Assembly: GCA_024364735.1 (NCBI GenBank)
Contig: JAGFNQ010000205.1
Location: 106,852-170,851, forward strand
DNA: 64,000 nucleotides
Direction of reading: 5' to 3'
Source: Boesenbergia rotunda
Taxonomy: Eukaryota > Streptophyta > Magnoliopsida > Zingiberales > Zingiberaceae
The translations under genes were made by a program, and so were the position numbers. This document shows positions 20,758 to 30,608 of this stretch, piece by piece (position 1 is the first letter of the stretch; each line of letters opens with the position of its first letter). The notes beneath the pieces are model-generated. The model made no database searches. It was not told where the DNA came from and saw only the letters and a list, made by a program, of their open reading frames with translations.

Positions 20758-22335
20758 ACACCGGGCTTTTTAAAGCTTCTCCCAAGCTCCCCCTTACACT
20801 GGACTTACAAAGGCTTTTTAAGAACCTCTCCAAGGTTCCCCTTACGCCAAGAATGGAGCAACCATGCTCCCCTTAATCTCAACTCCCCCTAAACCTAGGG
20901 TTTCTAGCAAAGGTATTGGTTTCCCACTTAAACACAATATTTCTCCCCCTTTGCTATACATCAAAAAGAACCCAATAATTATCCAATTATTGGTTCTTTA
21001 AATTCTTAATGACCCTAAACACAGTGTACTAGACCCTCATACACTTGTTCATTATCATTTGGACCCCGAACCAGCTGCTGATACCCAAATTAGCCTTTGG
21101 CAGTCGACTGCCCAAATGGGCAGTCGACTGATACTCTGATTTCAGTCTTTTCTGGCCATTTTCAGAAATGCGCCAGAAATTTCACAAATCTCCAAAAATT
21201 CTCAAATTTCGTAGACAACTTTGTGGAACCCATACCTACTTGGAAAAAATACATCTACCCATGTATCTATCACAATTCCCAAGTTTGACACAAAACCTAA
21301 AAATTTCAAAATGAAAATCAAGGCAACTAGGAGGCAACTTCCCCCTTTACCCATGCCTTCTCCCAATTTTCATTTTTCCCAGGCTAAGTTCTACCCAACT
21401 TAACCCCCTAAACACCATGTTGAGTTATCCCCAACCCAACATCCGAGTTCTTCCCCTTTTGGACACCATTAAGGCTTGCTCCCAAGCAACCTTTCTTCTA
21501 GTGCCAATTAGAACTCTACAAAACCTAAAATATTCTAAAGTTTGCAAACACACTTGCTTGGATATATCCTATCCTAGAAAAATATGATATCATGAAAATA
21601 TCAAGTGTGTTTGACTTTTGGTACACATCTAAATTCCTTAAAAGATTTGGCATTTTGAAATCAAGTCATTATTCCTTGTGTTTGCCTCATTTCATATAAT
21701 CACCATTAACCCATGAGGCACACCTTTACTCATCCAGTATAATTAAGGATCATATTCTATCATCCAATAGTCATTTTCCTACTTCAGCCTACAGACCAGT
21801 CGACTGCCCAAATGGCAGTTGACTGCAAAAACATACAGTGTGCACTTTGGCTCGGACCAGTCGACTGCCCCCAGGGCAGTCGACTGATACCTGATTTTCA
21901 AGTTTTCAGGCCGAAATTCAGAAATGTCCTAAAAATTCTACAAATCTCCAAAAATTCTAAAATTTTGTGGGGAGACTTGTGAAGCCAATATCAACCTGGG
22001 AAAAATACGTTTCCAAATAAATGTACTTCGGATCCCAAGATTGGCACGAAACTCCACTTATCCTAAAGTGTATCATTAAAACCTTAGCTCAAAGTTCTAA
22101 TTTCGACCTCATCTTGATGCTTCTTCCCATAGTCATTCATAATCCATTAGTAGCATCAAGTTACATGGTATTTTCACATTAAACCCAATTTCTTTCAATT
22201 ATAATACCATTTCCACTCTTTTTCTCCCTACATTCCCCTTTTAGTGTGCCAAAACTTAGAATTAAGACTTACCCAAGTCTCTCAATCCTATTTGGCACAT
22301 TTCATCCAATTCCTTGGGAGAAAAACTTTTGAGAT
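20758..22335 (-). other. E2 3' non-coding region with double palindromes
   Basis: No supported gene. Three long palindromic hairpins are present: 21101-21130 (CAGTCGACTGCCC, loop AAAT, GGGCAGTCGACTG), 21797-21825 (one mismatch) and 21857-21886. A PPT-like CCCCCTTTGCTATACATC lies near 20950. Confidence 0.7.
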
Positions 22336-22339
22336 CCAT

Positions 22340-23967
22340 TTACCATGGACCCCAAAGGCTCCTAGATCTCCTCCTTGAGCTCTGAGCCCTAGCCACCTCC
22401 CTAGGTGACTCAAACCACACTAAGCCACACTGGTGTGCCACCGGTGACTCTTGGCTCACAAAGTGAACCTTCTTAACCTTGGACACCTTGTCCTTGGTTA
22501 AGTCACCCTTTCTACTCTTGGATGGCATTCCCTTGCCATCCTTGGACTTACCCTCCTTACCATGATTGTATGCCTTCCCAGCATACTTCTTTTTGTTGGT
22601 CTTAGAGGTCTTAGACCGGTATCCCAATCCCGATCTATCGTAGTTGGATTTCAAACTATCCAACACCATATCTAGACCCTTAGATCCAACGGAGAATATT
22701 TCTAGGGCCTTTTCTAAAGTATCAAGTCTTGCTCTCAAGGCTTGATTTTCTCTTTCTAGGCCTTGAACCCTAGAGTCCATATGTCCACTTTGGGCATTAC
22801 TAGACCTATCCACTTTCCTAGGCATATGTTTCCCTTCCTTGGAGTTAATGCCTTTAGCCTTGGATACATAGGTCTTAGGTCTATCATGATGCATGCTTTT
22901 TCTAGAGTGATGATCTACCTTGTTATCCTTATTCCTATCATTGTACTTAAATCCAATGTTATGTACCATTAAGCAATTTTCATGAAATCTAGCATGCATG
23001 GATGAATGATTTGCATTATTTTTAGAATGTAAGGAAGAACTTGAAATTGAATTTCTTTTTAAACTAGGGTTAGGAAATACCTCCCTTACCCTTGTAGTCC
23101 TTGTTGTGAGTTTTGCTTTCTTCTCTCTTCTTTCTCCCATCTCCTAAGGTGCTCCATCTTCTTTAGCTCCTTCTTCCTTGGACACTTGGTGTGGTAGTGC
23201 CCTAACTCACCACACGTGAAGCATCTAATCCTCTTTTTCTTAGCTTGAGCCTCTTTATTCCTACAACCCACATTAGCTTTAAAGGAATTTACAATGGGTT
23301 TAGGGTGTATCTCCTTTTTACCTTTTGAGCACTTATCCTTATAGTGCCCCTTTTCGTTGCACCCAAAGCATGTGATGTGATCTTTCTTCTTTGCTTTGGT
23401 GGAGGTAGAGGCTTCTTCTTGTGCTTGTATGATTGAGGGTCTCTCCTCCCCCTCAATTCTTGAAGTTGATGCCTCTTCTTCTTCTCTTGAGGAGGTTGAT
23501 GACCTTTCACATAGCTCCTCCTCCTCACTTGAAGAACTTGACACTTCACTTGATGAAGTGGATGACTCATTTCTCTCCCCTTCTTGAATCATGAAGCTCA
23601 CTTCATTGGAATCTTCTTTTGATTTAGCTTGGATGGTGTTCTTATGAAAATCTTCTATTTTGCTCCATAATTCGCATGCATTTTCATATGTCCCTACACC
23701 ACTCAAGACATTGTTAGGCAAAGCATCAATTAATATATCTATTACCTTCTTGTTTGCCCTAGAGTAGTCTTGTTGCTCTTGAGTCCAATTTCTAGGACGA
23801 AGATTCTTTCCATGCTTGTCCTTTGGGACTTCGAATGACTCTTCTAGTATGACCATGCACTCCCATTCCATGCTAAGCCAATTCTTCATCCTCGCCCGCC
23901 AATAATCGAAATCTTCGTTGTCGTAGGGCGGTGGGGTGTAGATGTTGTCCCCAAGTTTGTCTTCCAT
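22340..23967 (-). pseudogene. gag: E2 gag-like protein, one frameshift
   Basis: Frame 1 runs from ATG at 23967 to 23086 and frame 2 continues to 22340. Compared with E3, four bases are missing near 23100, which shifts the frame. Order: a UBN2-type start (YTPPPYDNEDFDYWRARM; LWSKIEDFHKNT, about residues 10-115), then the later half of UBN2 is missing. A Ser/Glu-rich block (SSSSEEEELCERSSTSS) follows, then knuckles CFGCNEKGHYKDKC and CFTCGELGHYHTKC. The end is a basic region with a coiled coil (LERENQALRARLDTLEKALE) and YDRSGLGYRSK. Expected role is RNA binding; the shortened capsid domain suggests it may not form particles alone. ATG chosen by match to E3. Confidence 0.85.
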
Positions 23968-23974
23968 AATTTTT

Positions 23975-24038
23975 CACCTCTAGCGGTTGCTCCCTCGGCG
24001 GTTAGTCCGATCAAGAGCGGTCCTTCGCTCTGATACCA
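23975..24038 (-). promoter_or_regulatory. E2 PBS and conserved leader
   Basis: PBS TGGTATCAGAGC at 24027-24038 (minus). AGAGC pairs with GCTCT across a loop of eight bases (GAAGGACC). CGGACTAACCGCCGAGGGAG follows. Confidence 0.86.
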
Positions 24039-24040
24039 AT

Positions 24041-24951
24041 TGTAAGGATCGATGTGGGCGTGCAGAGGGGGGGGTGAATGCACTTTCTTTTGATCGTTTG
24101 ATCTCTACACAGATGTTAGCGCAGCGGAATATATAATAAAAGCAATCAAGCAAATACTAACCAATGCTAATGCCTCAGATTTAGTTGGTATCCACCCCGA
24201 TCGGGTGACTAATCCAACAATCCGTCGGTGGATCACTCCCCGGATAACCTCCGGCTATCTCGTGTGGCTCCTTGTGGGTGGAGAAACCTCACCACAATCC
24301 CTGGACACTATCTGAGAACACAAGGCTACTATCAAGATTTTACCAAGCAAGATTCGCCAAGAAACCCCAGCCCGATCGAGACCCCCTTTAAATAGACTCG
24401 GGCTGGAAATCACGCCACCAGTCGACTGGTGCCAGCCAAATTCGACCGTTGACACTCCAACGTTCGAATTTGCCAGCTTACCAGCCACCTACCAGTCGAC
24501 TGCCCCCAGGGCAGTCGACTGGTACCCTGCTGATCCCTTCCCGAGTACATTCACACAGCACTCAATCCTCACGACTTGACTGACTCCTCTTCCACAGCCT
24601 CGACTGTTGCCTTCGCTCCCTCTTCATCTTCGGCCCTCGTCCCTCGGATGCGCACGCAAGCCTCCAGCTTTCCTCCATGCCACCCTTCACGTACGCCTCG
24701 AAGTCCGCGCCCATCAGCTCATCGTCCCTGCACTCCATGGTCCCTTGGATGCGCACGCAAGCCTCCATCTTGCCTCCATGCCATCCTTCACCGTACCGAG
24801 GCCATCCAGTCAAGTCCATATGCGTAACCTGTACAACCTGCACACTCAACATACGCATATCAAATATAAGGGTAAACCTAACTTAAACCCTTTGCCCAAA
24901 CATCAAAACCCATGGTCACTCCGGACCATCTTAGGGCCGATTGCTTCAACA
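24041..24951 (-). repeat. E2 5' LTR
   Basis: 911 bp. Matches 19521-20426. The outer edge is TGTTGAAGCAATCGG (24951), a small change from the 3' copy. The double palindrome sits at 24492-24522, and the other site (near 24420) has only one palindrome, the reverse of the 3' LTR. Confidence 0.92.
24492..24522. repeat. 31-nt perfect double palindrome
   Basis: Arms CCAGTCGACTGCCC and GGGCAGTCGACTGG are exact reverse complements around CCA. Each arm also contains the palindrome CAGTCGACTG. It lies in U3 upstream of the TATTTAAAGG box. Confidence 0.93.
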
Positions 24952-25187
24952 CTTATGGCTAGGGCGAGCAGTAAAACTGAGCGCCACTTTGGAGGCTAAG
25001 TTTGGGAGGAAGAAGAAATGAAAGAAGCAAGGGGTCAAAGGTATATTGAAGAGTTTGAAGAGGATAAACACCTCACCCATCTGAGCGAAGGCGTTGGGAG
25101 TCATCTGGTGTAATGGGATATCAAAATAACCAGGTATGGCCATGAAAAAGGGAGGAAGAGCAAAACGGAGGCCAAACTCTACCTGCC
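24952..25187 (-). pseudogene. Gypsy-type transposon gene, N-proximal part (PF04195-like)
   Basis: An open minus-strand frame enters from the gap and reads MAIPGYFDIPLHQMTPNAFA, then MGEVFILFKLFNIPLTPCFF and PNLASKVALSFTARPSHK, where E2 interrupts it. The pattern (hydrophobic, LHQMTPNAF, then FKLF...PL) fits the putative gypsy type transposon domain (PF04195). The true start is lost in the assembly gap. The frame continues at 19520 after E2 removal. Confidence 0.72.
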
Positions 25188-25301
25188 NNNNNNNNNNNNN
25201 NNNNNNNNNNNNNNNNNNNNNNNNNNNNNNNNNNNNNNNNNNNNNNNNNNNNNNNNNNNNNNNNNNNNNNNNNNNNNNNNNNNNNNNNNNNNNNNNNNNN
25301 N
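25188..25301. other. Assembly gap (114 N)
   Basis: All N. The left side is the gypsy-type gene, the right side is about 48 bp inside the E3 LTR as judged by alignment to 29130-29178. The left TSD of E3 and more of the host gypsy element are missing, so the true gap may be longer. Confidence 1.
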
Positions 25302-26288
25302 GATTCTCTTACTCTACAAGATTGTCAGCACAGCGGAAATACAAATAAAAACAATAATAACAAAGAAACAATGCTAACAAACCGATTTTAGTTGGTATCC
25401 ACCCCGTCGGGTGACTAATCCAACAATCCTTCGGCGGATCAAATCCCGGATAACCTACGGCTAGAACTCGTCGCTCCTTGTGGGTGGAGAAACCTCGCCA
25501 CAACACCAAGGACACTTAGAGAACAAAGTAGACTACTATCTTGCCTTAGCCAAGCAAGATTCGTCAAGAAACTCAGCCACCGCGACGTCCTCTTTAAATA
25601 GGACTCGGGGCTGATTTCTCGCTACCAGTCGACTGCCCCAAGGCCAGTCGACTGGTGCCAGCCAAATTCGACCGTTGCACCCCAACGTTCGAATTCTCAG
25701 CCAGCTCACAGCCACCTACCAGTCGACTGCCCACAGGGCAGTCGACTGGTCCCAGGCTGAGACCTTTCTGTGAGTTCCCTCAGTCGACTGCCCTCAGGCC
25801 AGTCGACTGGTCTACTCACCCACCTAAGGTTACCCTTCCTGAGTACATTCCACTCCGCACTCAAACCCTAGGATTTCCCGAGTACAATCACACTGCACTC
25901 GTACCCTCACGACTCGACTGACTCCTCCTCCGCAGTCTCGACTATTGCCTTCGCGCCCTCTTCATCTTCGACCCTCGTCCCTCGGATGCGCACGCAAGCC
26001 TCCAGCTTGCCTCCATGCCACCCTTCACGTACGCCTCGAAGTCCGCGCCCATCAGCTCATCGTCTCTGCACTCCATGGTCCCTCGGATGCGCACGCCAGC
26101 CTCCAGCTGGCCTCCATGCCATCCTTCACCGTACTGAGGCCGTCCAGTCAAGTCCATATGTGTACCTGTACAATCCTGCACACTCAACATACACATATCA
26201 AATACACAGGGTAAACCTAACTTAAACCCTTTGCCAAACATCAAACCATGGTCACTCCCGGACCATCCTAGGGCCGATTGCTCCAACA
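25302..26288 (-). repeat. E3 3' LTR (partial)
   Basis: 987 bp visible. Has three double palindromes: 25625-25655, 25719-25749 and 25781-25810. TATTTAAAGAGG-like TATA near 25592. Confidence 0.88.
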
Positions 26289-26409
26289 ATCTCCCCCTTT
26301 TTGATGTTTGGCAATTCGTTTAAGTTAGGGAAGAAGATAGTAGTAATAGCAAAATCCATGCTAAAATAAATGCATATGCAATGCAAGTATGGATCTATCC
26401 CAAGCTCCT

Positions 26410-26577
26410 ACACCTAACCTCGAGTTTGGAATTTTACACCTAGCTCTCCAAGCTAGGAATTCCCACCTAACCCTCCAAGTTAGGATTTTCCACACCTAAC
26501 TCTCCAAGTTAGGATTTTCAACACCTAGCCCTCTAAGTTAGGAATTTTACTACCTAACCCTCCAAGTTAGGATTTTC
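26410..26577 (-). repeat. Hairpin array in E3 3' non-coding region
   Basis: Six units like those at 20555-20757. Four pair perfectly (CCTAGC/GCTAGG once, CCTAAC/GTTAGG three times). The first unit and the CCTAGC/GTTAGG unit are imperfect. Loops are CCTCCAA or TCTCCAA. Confidence 0.82.
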
Positions 26578-27426
26578 TACCAAACCGGGCTTTTTAAAGC
26601 TTCTTCCAAACTCCCCCTACATTGGACTTACAAAGGCTTTTTAAGAACCTCTCCAAGGTTCCCCTTACGCCAAGAAGGAAGCAACCATGCTCCCCCTTAA
26701 TCCCAACTCCCCTTAAACCTAGGGTTTCATGTAAAGGTAAGTTTGGTTTCCCAACTTAAACCCAATATTTCTCCCCCTTTGCCATACATCAAAAAGAAAC
26801 CAATAATATCCCAATCATTGATTCTTTTAGTCCCTAATGACCATAAACAATGTGTACTAGCCCCCCATACACTTGTTTTCCATCATTTGGACACCAACCT
26901 AGCTGCTGATACAAAAATCAGCCTTGACCAGTCGACTGTCAAAATGGCAGTCGACTGATACTCTGAAAGTCTGAAATTTCAGCATTTCTGACAAACTTCA
27001 GAAATGCGCCAAAAATTCCACAAATCTCCAAAAATTCTCAAATTTTGTGGAGAGGTTTGTGGTACCCATATCTACTTGGGAAAAATACATTCCAAAATGT
27101 ATCTATCACCATTCCCAAGTTTGACACAAAACCCAAAACTAGCTAAAAAGTTCAATAAACTCTTGATCTAAAGTCCTAGTTTTGGTTTCCTCTTGATGTC
27201 TTTGCCCATGCCTACCCACAATGCATCTCTAGCATTGATTTACATGGCAATTACACACCAAAAACTAATCTTCATGCAATATGACCCCAATGTCATATTT
27301 CCATGCATGAAACTCAAAAACACCATGCCAAAACCCAAGAATTGAGACTCAAGTCCGTCTCCAATTCATTTGATACACTCTATGGTCCATCTAGACCTCT
27401 AGGAGGACCCCCCTCCCAAGGTCCAT
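26578..27426 (-). other. E3 3' non-coding region
   Basis: No supported gene. A PPT-like CTCCCCCTTTGCCATACATC is near 26771. A double palindrome lies at 26928-26957 with one weakened arm. Confidence 0.65.
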
Positions 27427-29063
27427 TCACAATATATCCCAAAGGCTTCTAGAGCTCCCCCTTGAGCTCTTAGCCCTAGCCACCTCCCTAGGTGACTCAA
27501 CCATCATTAGGCCACATCGGTGTACCTCCGGTGACTCTTGGCCTACAAACTCAACCCTCTTAACCTTAGACACCTTGTCCTTGGTTAATTCACTCTTTTT
27601 ACCTTTGGATGATACCCCCTTGCCATCCTTAGACTTCCCCTTCTTGCCATGATCATATGCCTTCCCAGCATATTTCTTTTTGTTGGCCTTGGAAGTCTTA
27701 GATCGGTAGCCCAATCCCGATCTATCATAGTTGGGTTTCAAACTACCCAACACCATGTCTAGACCTTTAGATCCAATCTTGAATCTTTCTAAGGTCTTTT
27801 TTAAAGTATCAAGCCTTGAACTCAAGGCTTGATTTTCCCTCTCTAAGTCCTTGAGCTTGGTGTCCATATGTCCACCTTGGACATTTCTAGGCCTACCCAT
27901 TTTCTTAGGCATTTGTTTCCCTTCCTTGGGGTTAATGCCTTTAGCCTTGGATGCATAGGTCTTAGGCCTATCATGATGCATGCTTTTTCTAGAGTAGTGA
28001 TCTACTTTGTTATCCTTATTCCTATCATTGTACTTAAATCCAAAGTTATGTACCATTAAGCAATTTTCATAATTTCTAGTATGCATGAATGAGTGATTTA
28101 CATGATTTTTCGAATGTAAGGAAGAACTTGAAATTGAATTTCTTTTTAAACTAGGGTTAGGAAATACCTCCCTTACCCTTGTAGTCCTTCCTTGTTGTGA
28201 GTTTTGCTTTCTTCTCTCTTCTTTCTCCCATCTCCTAAGGTGTTCCATCTTCTTTAGCTCCTTCTTCCTTGGACACTTGGTGTGGTAGTGCCCTAGCTCA
28301 CCACACGTGAAGCATCTAATCCTCTTTTTCTTGGATTGAGCCTCTTCATTCCTACAACCCACATTAGCTTTAAAGGAATTTACAATGGGTTTAGAGTGTA
28401 CCTCCTTTTTACCTTTTGAGCACTTATCCTTATAGTGTCCCTTTTCGTTGCACCCAAAGCATGTGATGTGATCTTTCTTCTTTGCTTTGGTGGAGGTAGA
28501 GGCTTCTTCTTGTGCTTGTATGATTGAGGGTCTCTCCTCCCCCTCAATTCTTGAAGTTGATGCCTCTTCTTCTTCTCTTGAGGAGGTTGATGACCTTTCA
28601 CATAGCTCCTCCTCCTCACTTGAAGAACTTGACACTTCACTTGATGAAGTGGATGACTCATTTCTCTCCTCTTCTTGAATCATGAAGCTCACTTCATTGG
28701 AATCTTCCACCAATTGAACTTGTGTAGGGTTTTTATGGACTTCTTCTATCTTTTTCCAAAGATCATGTGCATTTTCATATTTCCCTACACCACTCAAATA
28801 TCGTTAGGCAAAATGTTAATCAATGTATCAATTACCTTCTCGTTCGCCTTAGAATAAGCTTGTTGATCTTGAGTCCAATATCTAGGATGAAGCTTCTTTC
28901 CGTGCTTGTCCCTTGGAACTTCGAAGGGCTCTTCTATTACCATCATACACTCCCAATTCATGTTAAACCACGTCTTCATTCGCATCCTCCAATAACCGAA
29001 ATCTTCATTGTTGTAGGGCGGTGGAGTATAGATGTCGTCACCAAGCGGACCTTCTTCTTCCAT
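27427..29063 (-). pseudogene. gag: E3 gag-like protein, one frameshift
   Basis: An N-terminal frame (29063 to 28794, start MEEEGPLGDDIYTPPPY) breaks by loss of one base near 28800. The rest (28797 to 27427, 456 codons) is open to the end. Order as in E2: partial UBN2, Ser/Glu block, two CCHC knuckles (CFGCNEKGHYKDKC, CFTCGELGHYHTKC), basic coiled-coil tail with YDRSGLGYRSK. The Ser/Glu and knuckle region is nearly identical to E2, while the N-terminal third differs at many positions. Confidence 0.86.
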
Positions 29064-29071
29064 TTTCTCTA

Positions 29072-29127
29072 GCGTATGCTCCCTTGGCGGTTAGTCCGAT
29101 CAAGAGCGATCCTTTGCTCTGATACCA
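29072..29127 (-). promoter_or_regulatory. E3 PBS and conserved leader
   Basis: PBS TGGTATCAGAGC at 29116-29127 (minus). AGAGC and GCTCT flank the loop AAAGGATC. CGGACTAACCGCCAAGGGAG follows. Confidence 0.85.
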
Positions 29128-29129
29128 TT

Positions 29130-30168
29130 TGTAAGATCGTTGCCGGTCCGCTAGAGGGGGGTGAATAGCGGTTTGTCGATTCTCTTTACTCTACAAGATT
29201 GTCAGCGCAGCGGAAATACAAATAAAAACAATAATAACAAAGAAACAATGCTAACAAACCGATTTTAGTTGGTATCCACCCCGGTCGGGTGACTAATCCA
29301 ACAATCCTTCGGCGGATCAAACCCCGGATAACCTCCGGCTAGAACTCGTCGCTCCTTGTGGGTGGAGAAACCTCGCCACAACACCAAGGACACTTAGAGA
29401 ACAAAGTAGACTACTATCTTGCCTTAGCCAAGCAAGATTCGTCAAGAAACTTAGCCACCGCGACGTCCTCTTTAAATAGGACTCGGGGCTGATTTCTCGC
29501 TACCAGTCCACTGCCCCAAGGCCAGTCGACTGGTACCAGCCAAATTCGACCGTTGCACCCCAACGTTCGAATTCTCAGCCAGCTCACAGCCACCTACCAG
29601 TCGACTGCCCACAGGGCAGTCGACTGGTACCAGGCTGAGACCTTTCTGTGAGTTCCCTCAGTCGACTGCCCTCAGGCCAGTCGACTGGTCTACTCACCCA
29701 CCTAAGGTTACCCTTCCTGAGTACATTCCACTCCGCACTCAAACCCTAGGATTTCCCGAGTACAATCACACTGCACTCGTACCCTCACGACTCGACTGAC
29801 TCCTCCTCCGCAGTCTCGACTATTGCCTTCGCGCCCTCTTCATCTTCGACCCTCGTCCCTCGGATGCGCACGCAAGCCTCCAGCTTGCCTCCATGCCACC
29901 CTTCACGTATGCCTCGAAGTCTGCGCCCATCAGCTCATCGTCTCTGCACTCCATGGTCCCTCGGATGCGCACGCCAGCCTCCAGCTGGCCTCCATGCCAT
30001 CCTTCACCGTACTGAGGCCGTCCAGTCAAGTCCATATGTGTACCTGTACAATCCTGCACACTCAACATACACATATCAAATACACAGGGTAAACCTAACT
30101 TAAACCCTTTGCCCAAACATCAAAACCCATGGTCACTCCAGACCATCCTAGGGCCGATTGCTCCAACA
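29130..30168 (-). repeat. E3 5' LTR
   Basis: 1039 bp, TGTTGGAGCAATCGG (30168) to TCTTACA (29130). Three double palindromes at 29503-29533 (one base changed), 29597-29627 and 29659-29688. Matches 25302-26288. Confidence 0.92.
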
Positions 30169-30444
30169 AAACTTGGGCAGCAAATTGATGAGTCCAGATC
30201 TGAGCTCAAAATCTCCAGCCAGCTCTGGATAAGTAATGCTGGAGTACTGAAATGAAGCATCTGGTGCTACGAGCTCCTTCATAGTTCTCTGGTCTGCCAT
30301 GCTACTGCCTGACTGAGTGAAAATAGTCTGAATAGGAGGGATATCTGTAGTCTCAGAAAGAATGCCCTGACTCTTCCTGGCTCTGAAAGTCCTCTCAATC
30401 TCAGGGTCGAATTCTTCTAGATCACCACCTGCAGACCTGGTCAT
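30169..30444 (-). pseudogene. gag: Gypsy gag N-terminus, truncated by E3
   Basis: Starts MTRSAGGDLEEFDPEIERTF at 30444 and runs to LINLLPKF, where E3 begins. It is nearly identical to the start of the gag at 38830. It belongs to the second, partial internal region of the tandem. Confidence 0.85.
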
Positions 30445-30590
30445 AAAACAAAACAAATCGCAGTAAAAGTAGATAAAGAGATAAAACAAATAAAATCAAA
30501 TCACCAGATATAACAATAAGCGCAAAAATAAATCAAGAAAGATATGAAATAAGTGCACAAGCAAAAATCAAACAATTCAACTAGTTACTT

Positions 30591-30608
30591 CCCCGGCAAC
30601 GACGCCAA
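30591..30608 (-). other. PBS (tRNA-Asp type)
   Basis: The minus strand reads TTGGCGTCGTTGCCGGGG, one base from the usual TGGCGCCGTTGCCGGGG that is complementary to tRNA-Asp. It directly follows the LTR. Confidence 0.8.

Larger units (their letters stand above)
19521..24951 (-). mobile_element. E2: complete non-autonomous copia-like element
   Basis: A 5431-bp element: 5' LTR 24041-24951, PBS 24027-24038, gag-like frames 22340-23967, hairpin array 20555-20757, PPT at 20427-20440, and 3' LTR 19521-20426. TSD CTTAT is at 19516-19520 and 24952-24956. No pol domains. It sits in the same gypsy-type gene as E1, and the host frame joins exactly when it is removed. Confidence 0.94.
25302..30168 (-). 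mobile_element. E3: non-autonomous copia-like element, left edge in gap
   Basis: Same family as E2. 5' LTR 29130-30168, PBS 29116-29127, gag-like frames 27427-29063, hairpin array 26410-26577, PPT after 26288, and 3' LTR from the gap to 26288. The right TSD should be AAACT (30169-30173); the left copy is hidden in the gap. It inserted into a gypsy gag, in the sequence that is intact near 38553. Confidence 0.88.

Noticed and set aside
25136..25348. Open frame across the gap
   Set aside because: It runs through N bases and joins two unrelated elements.
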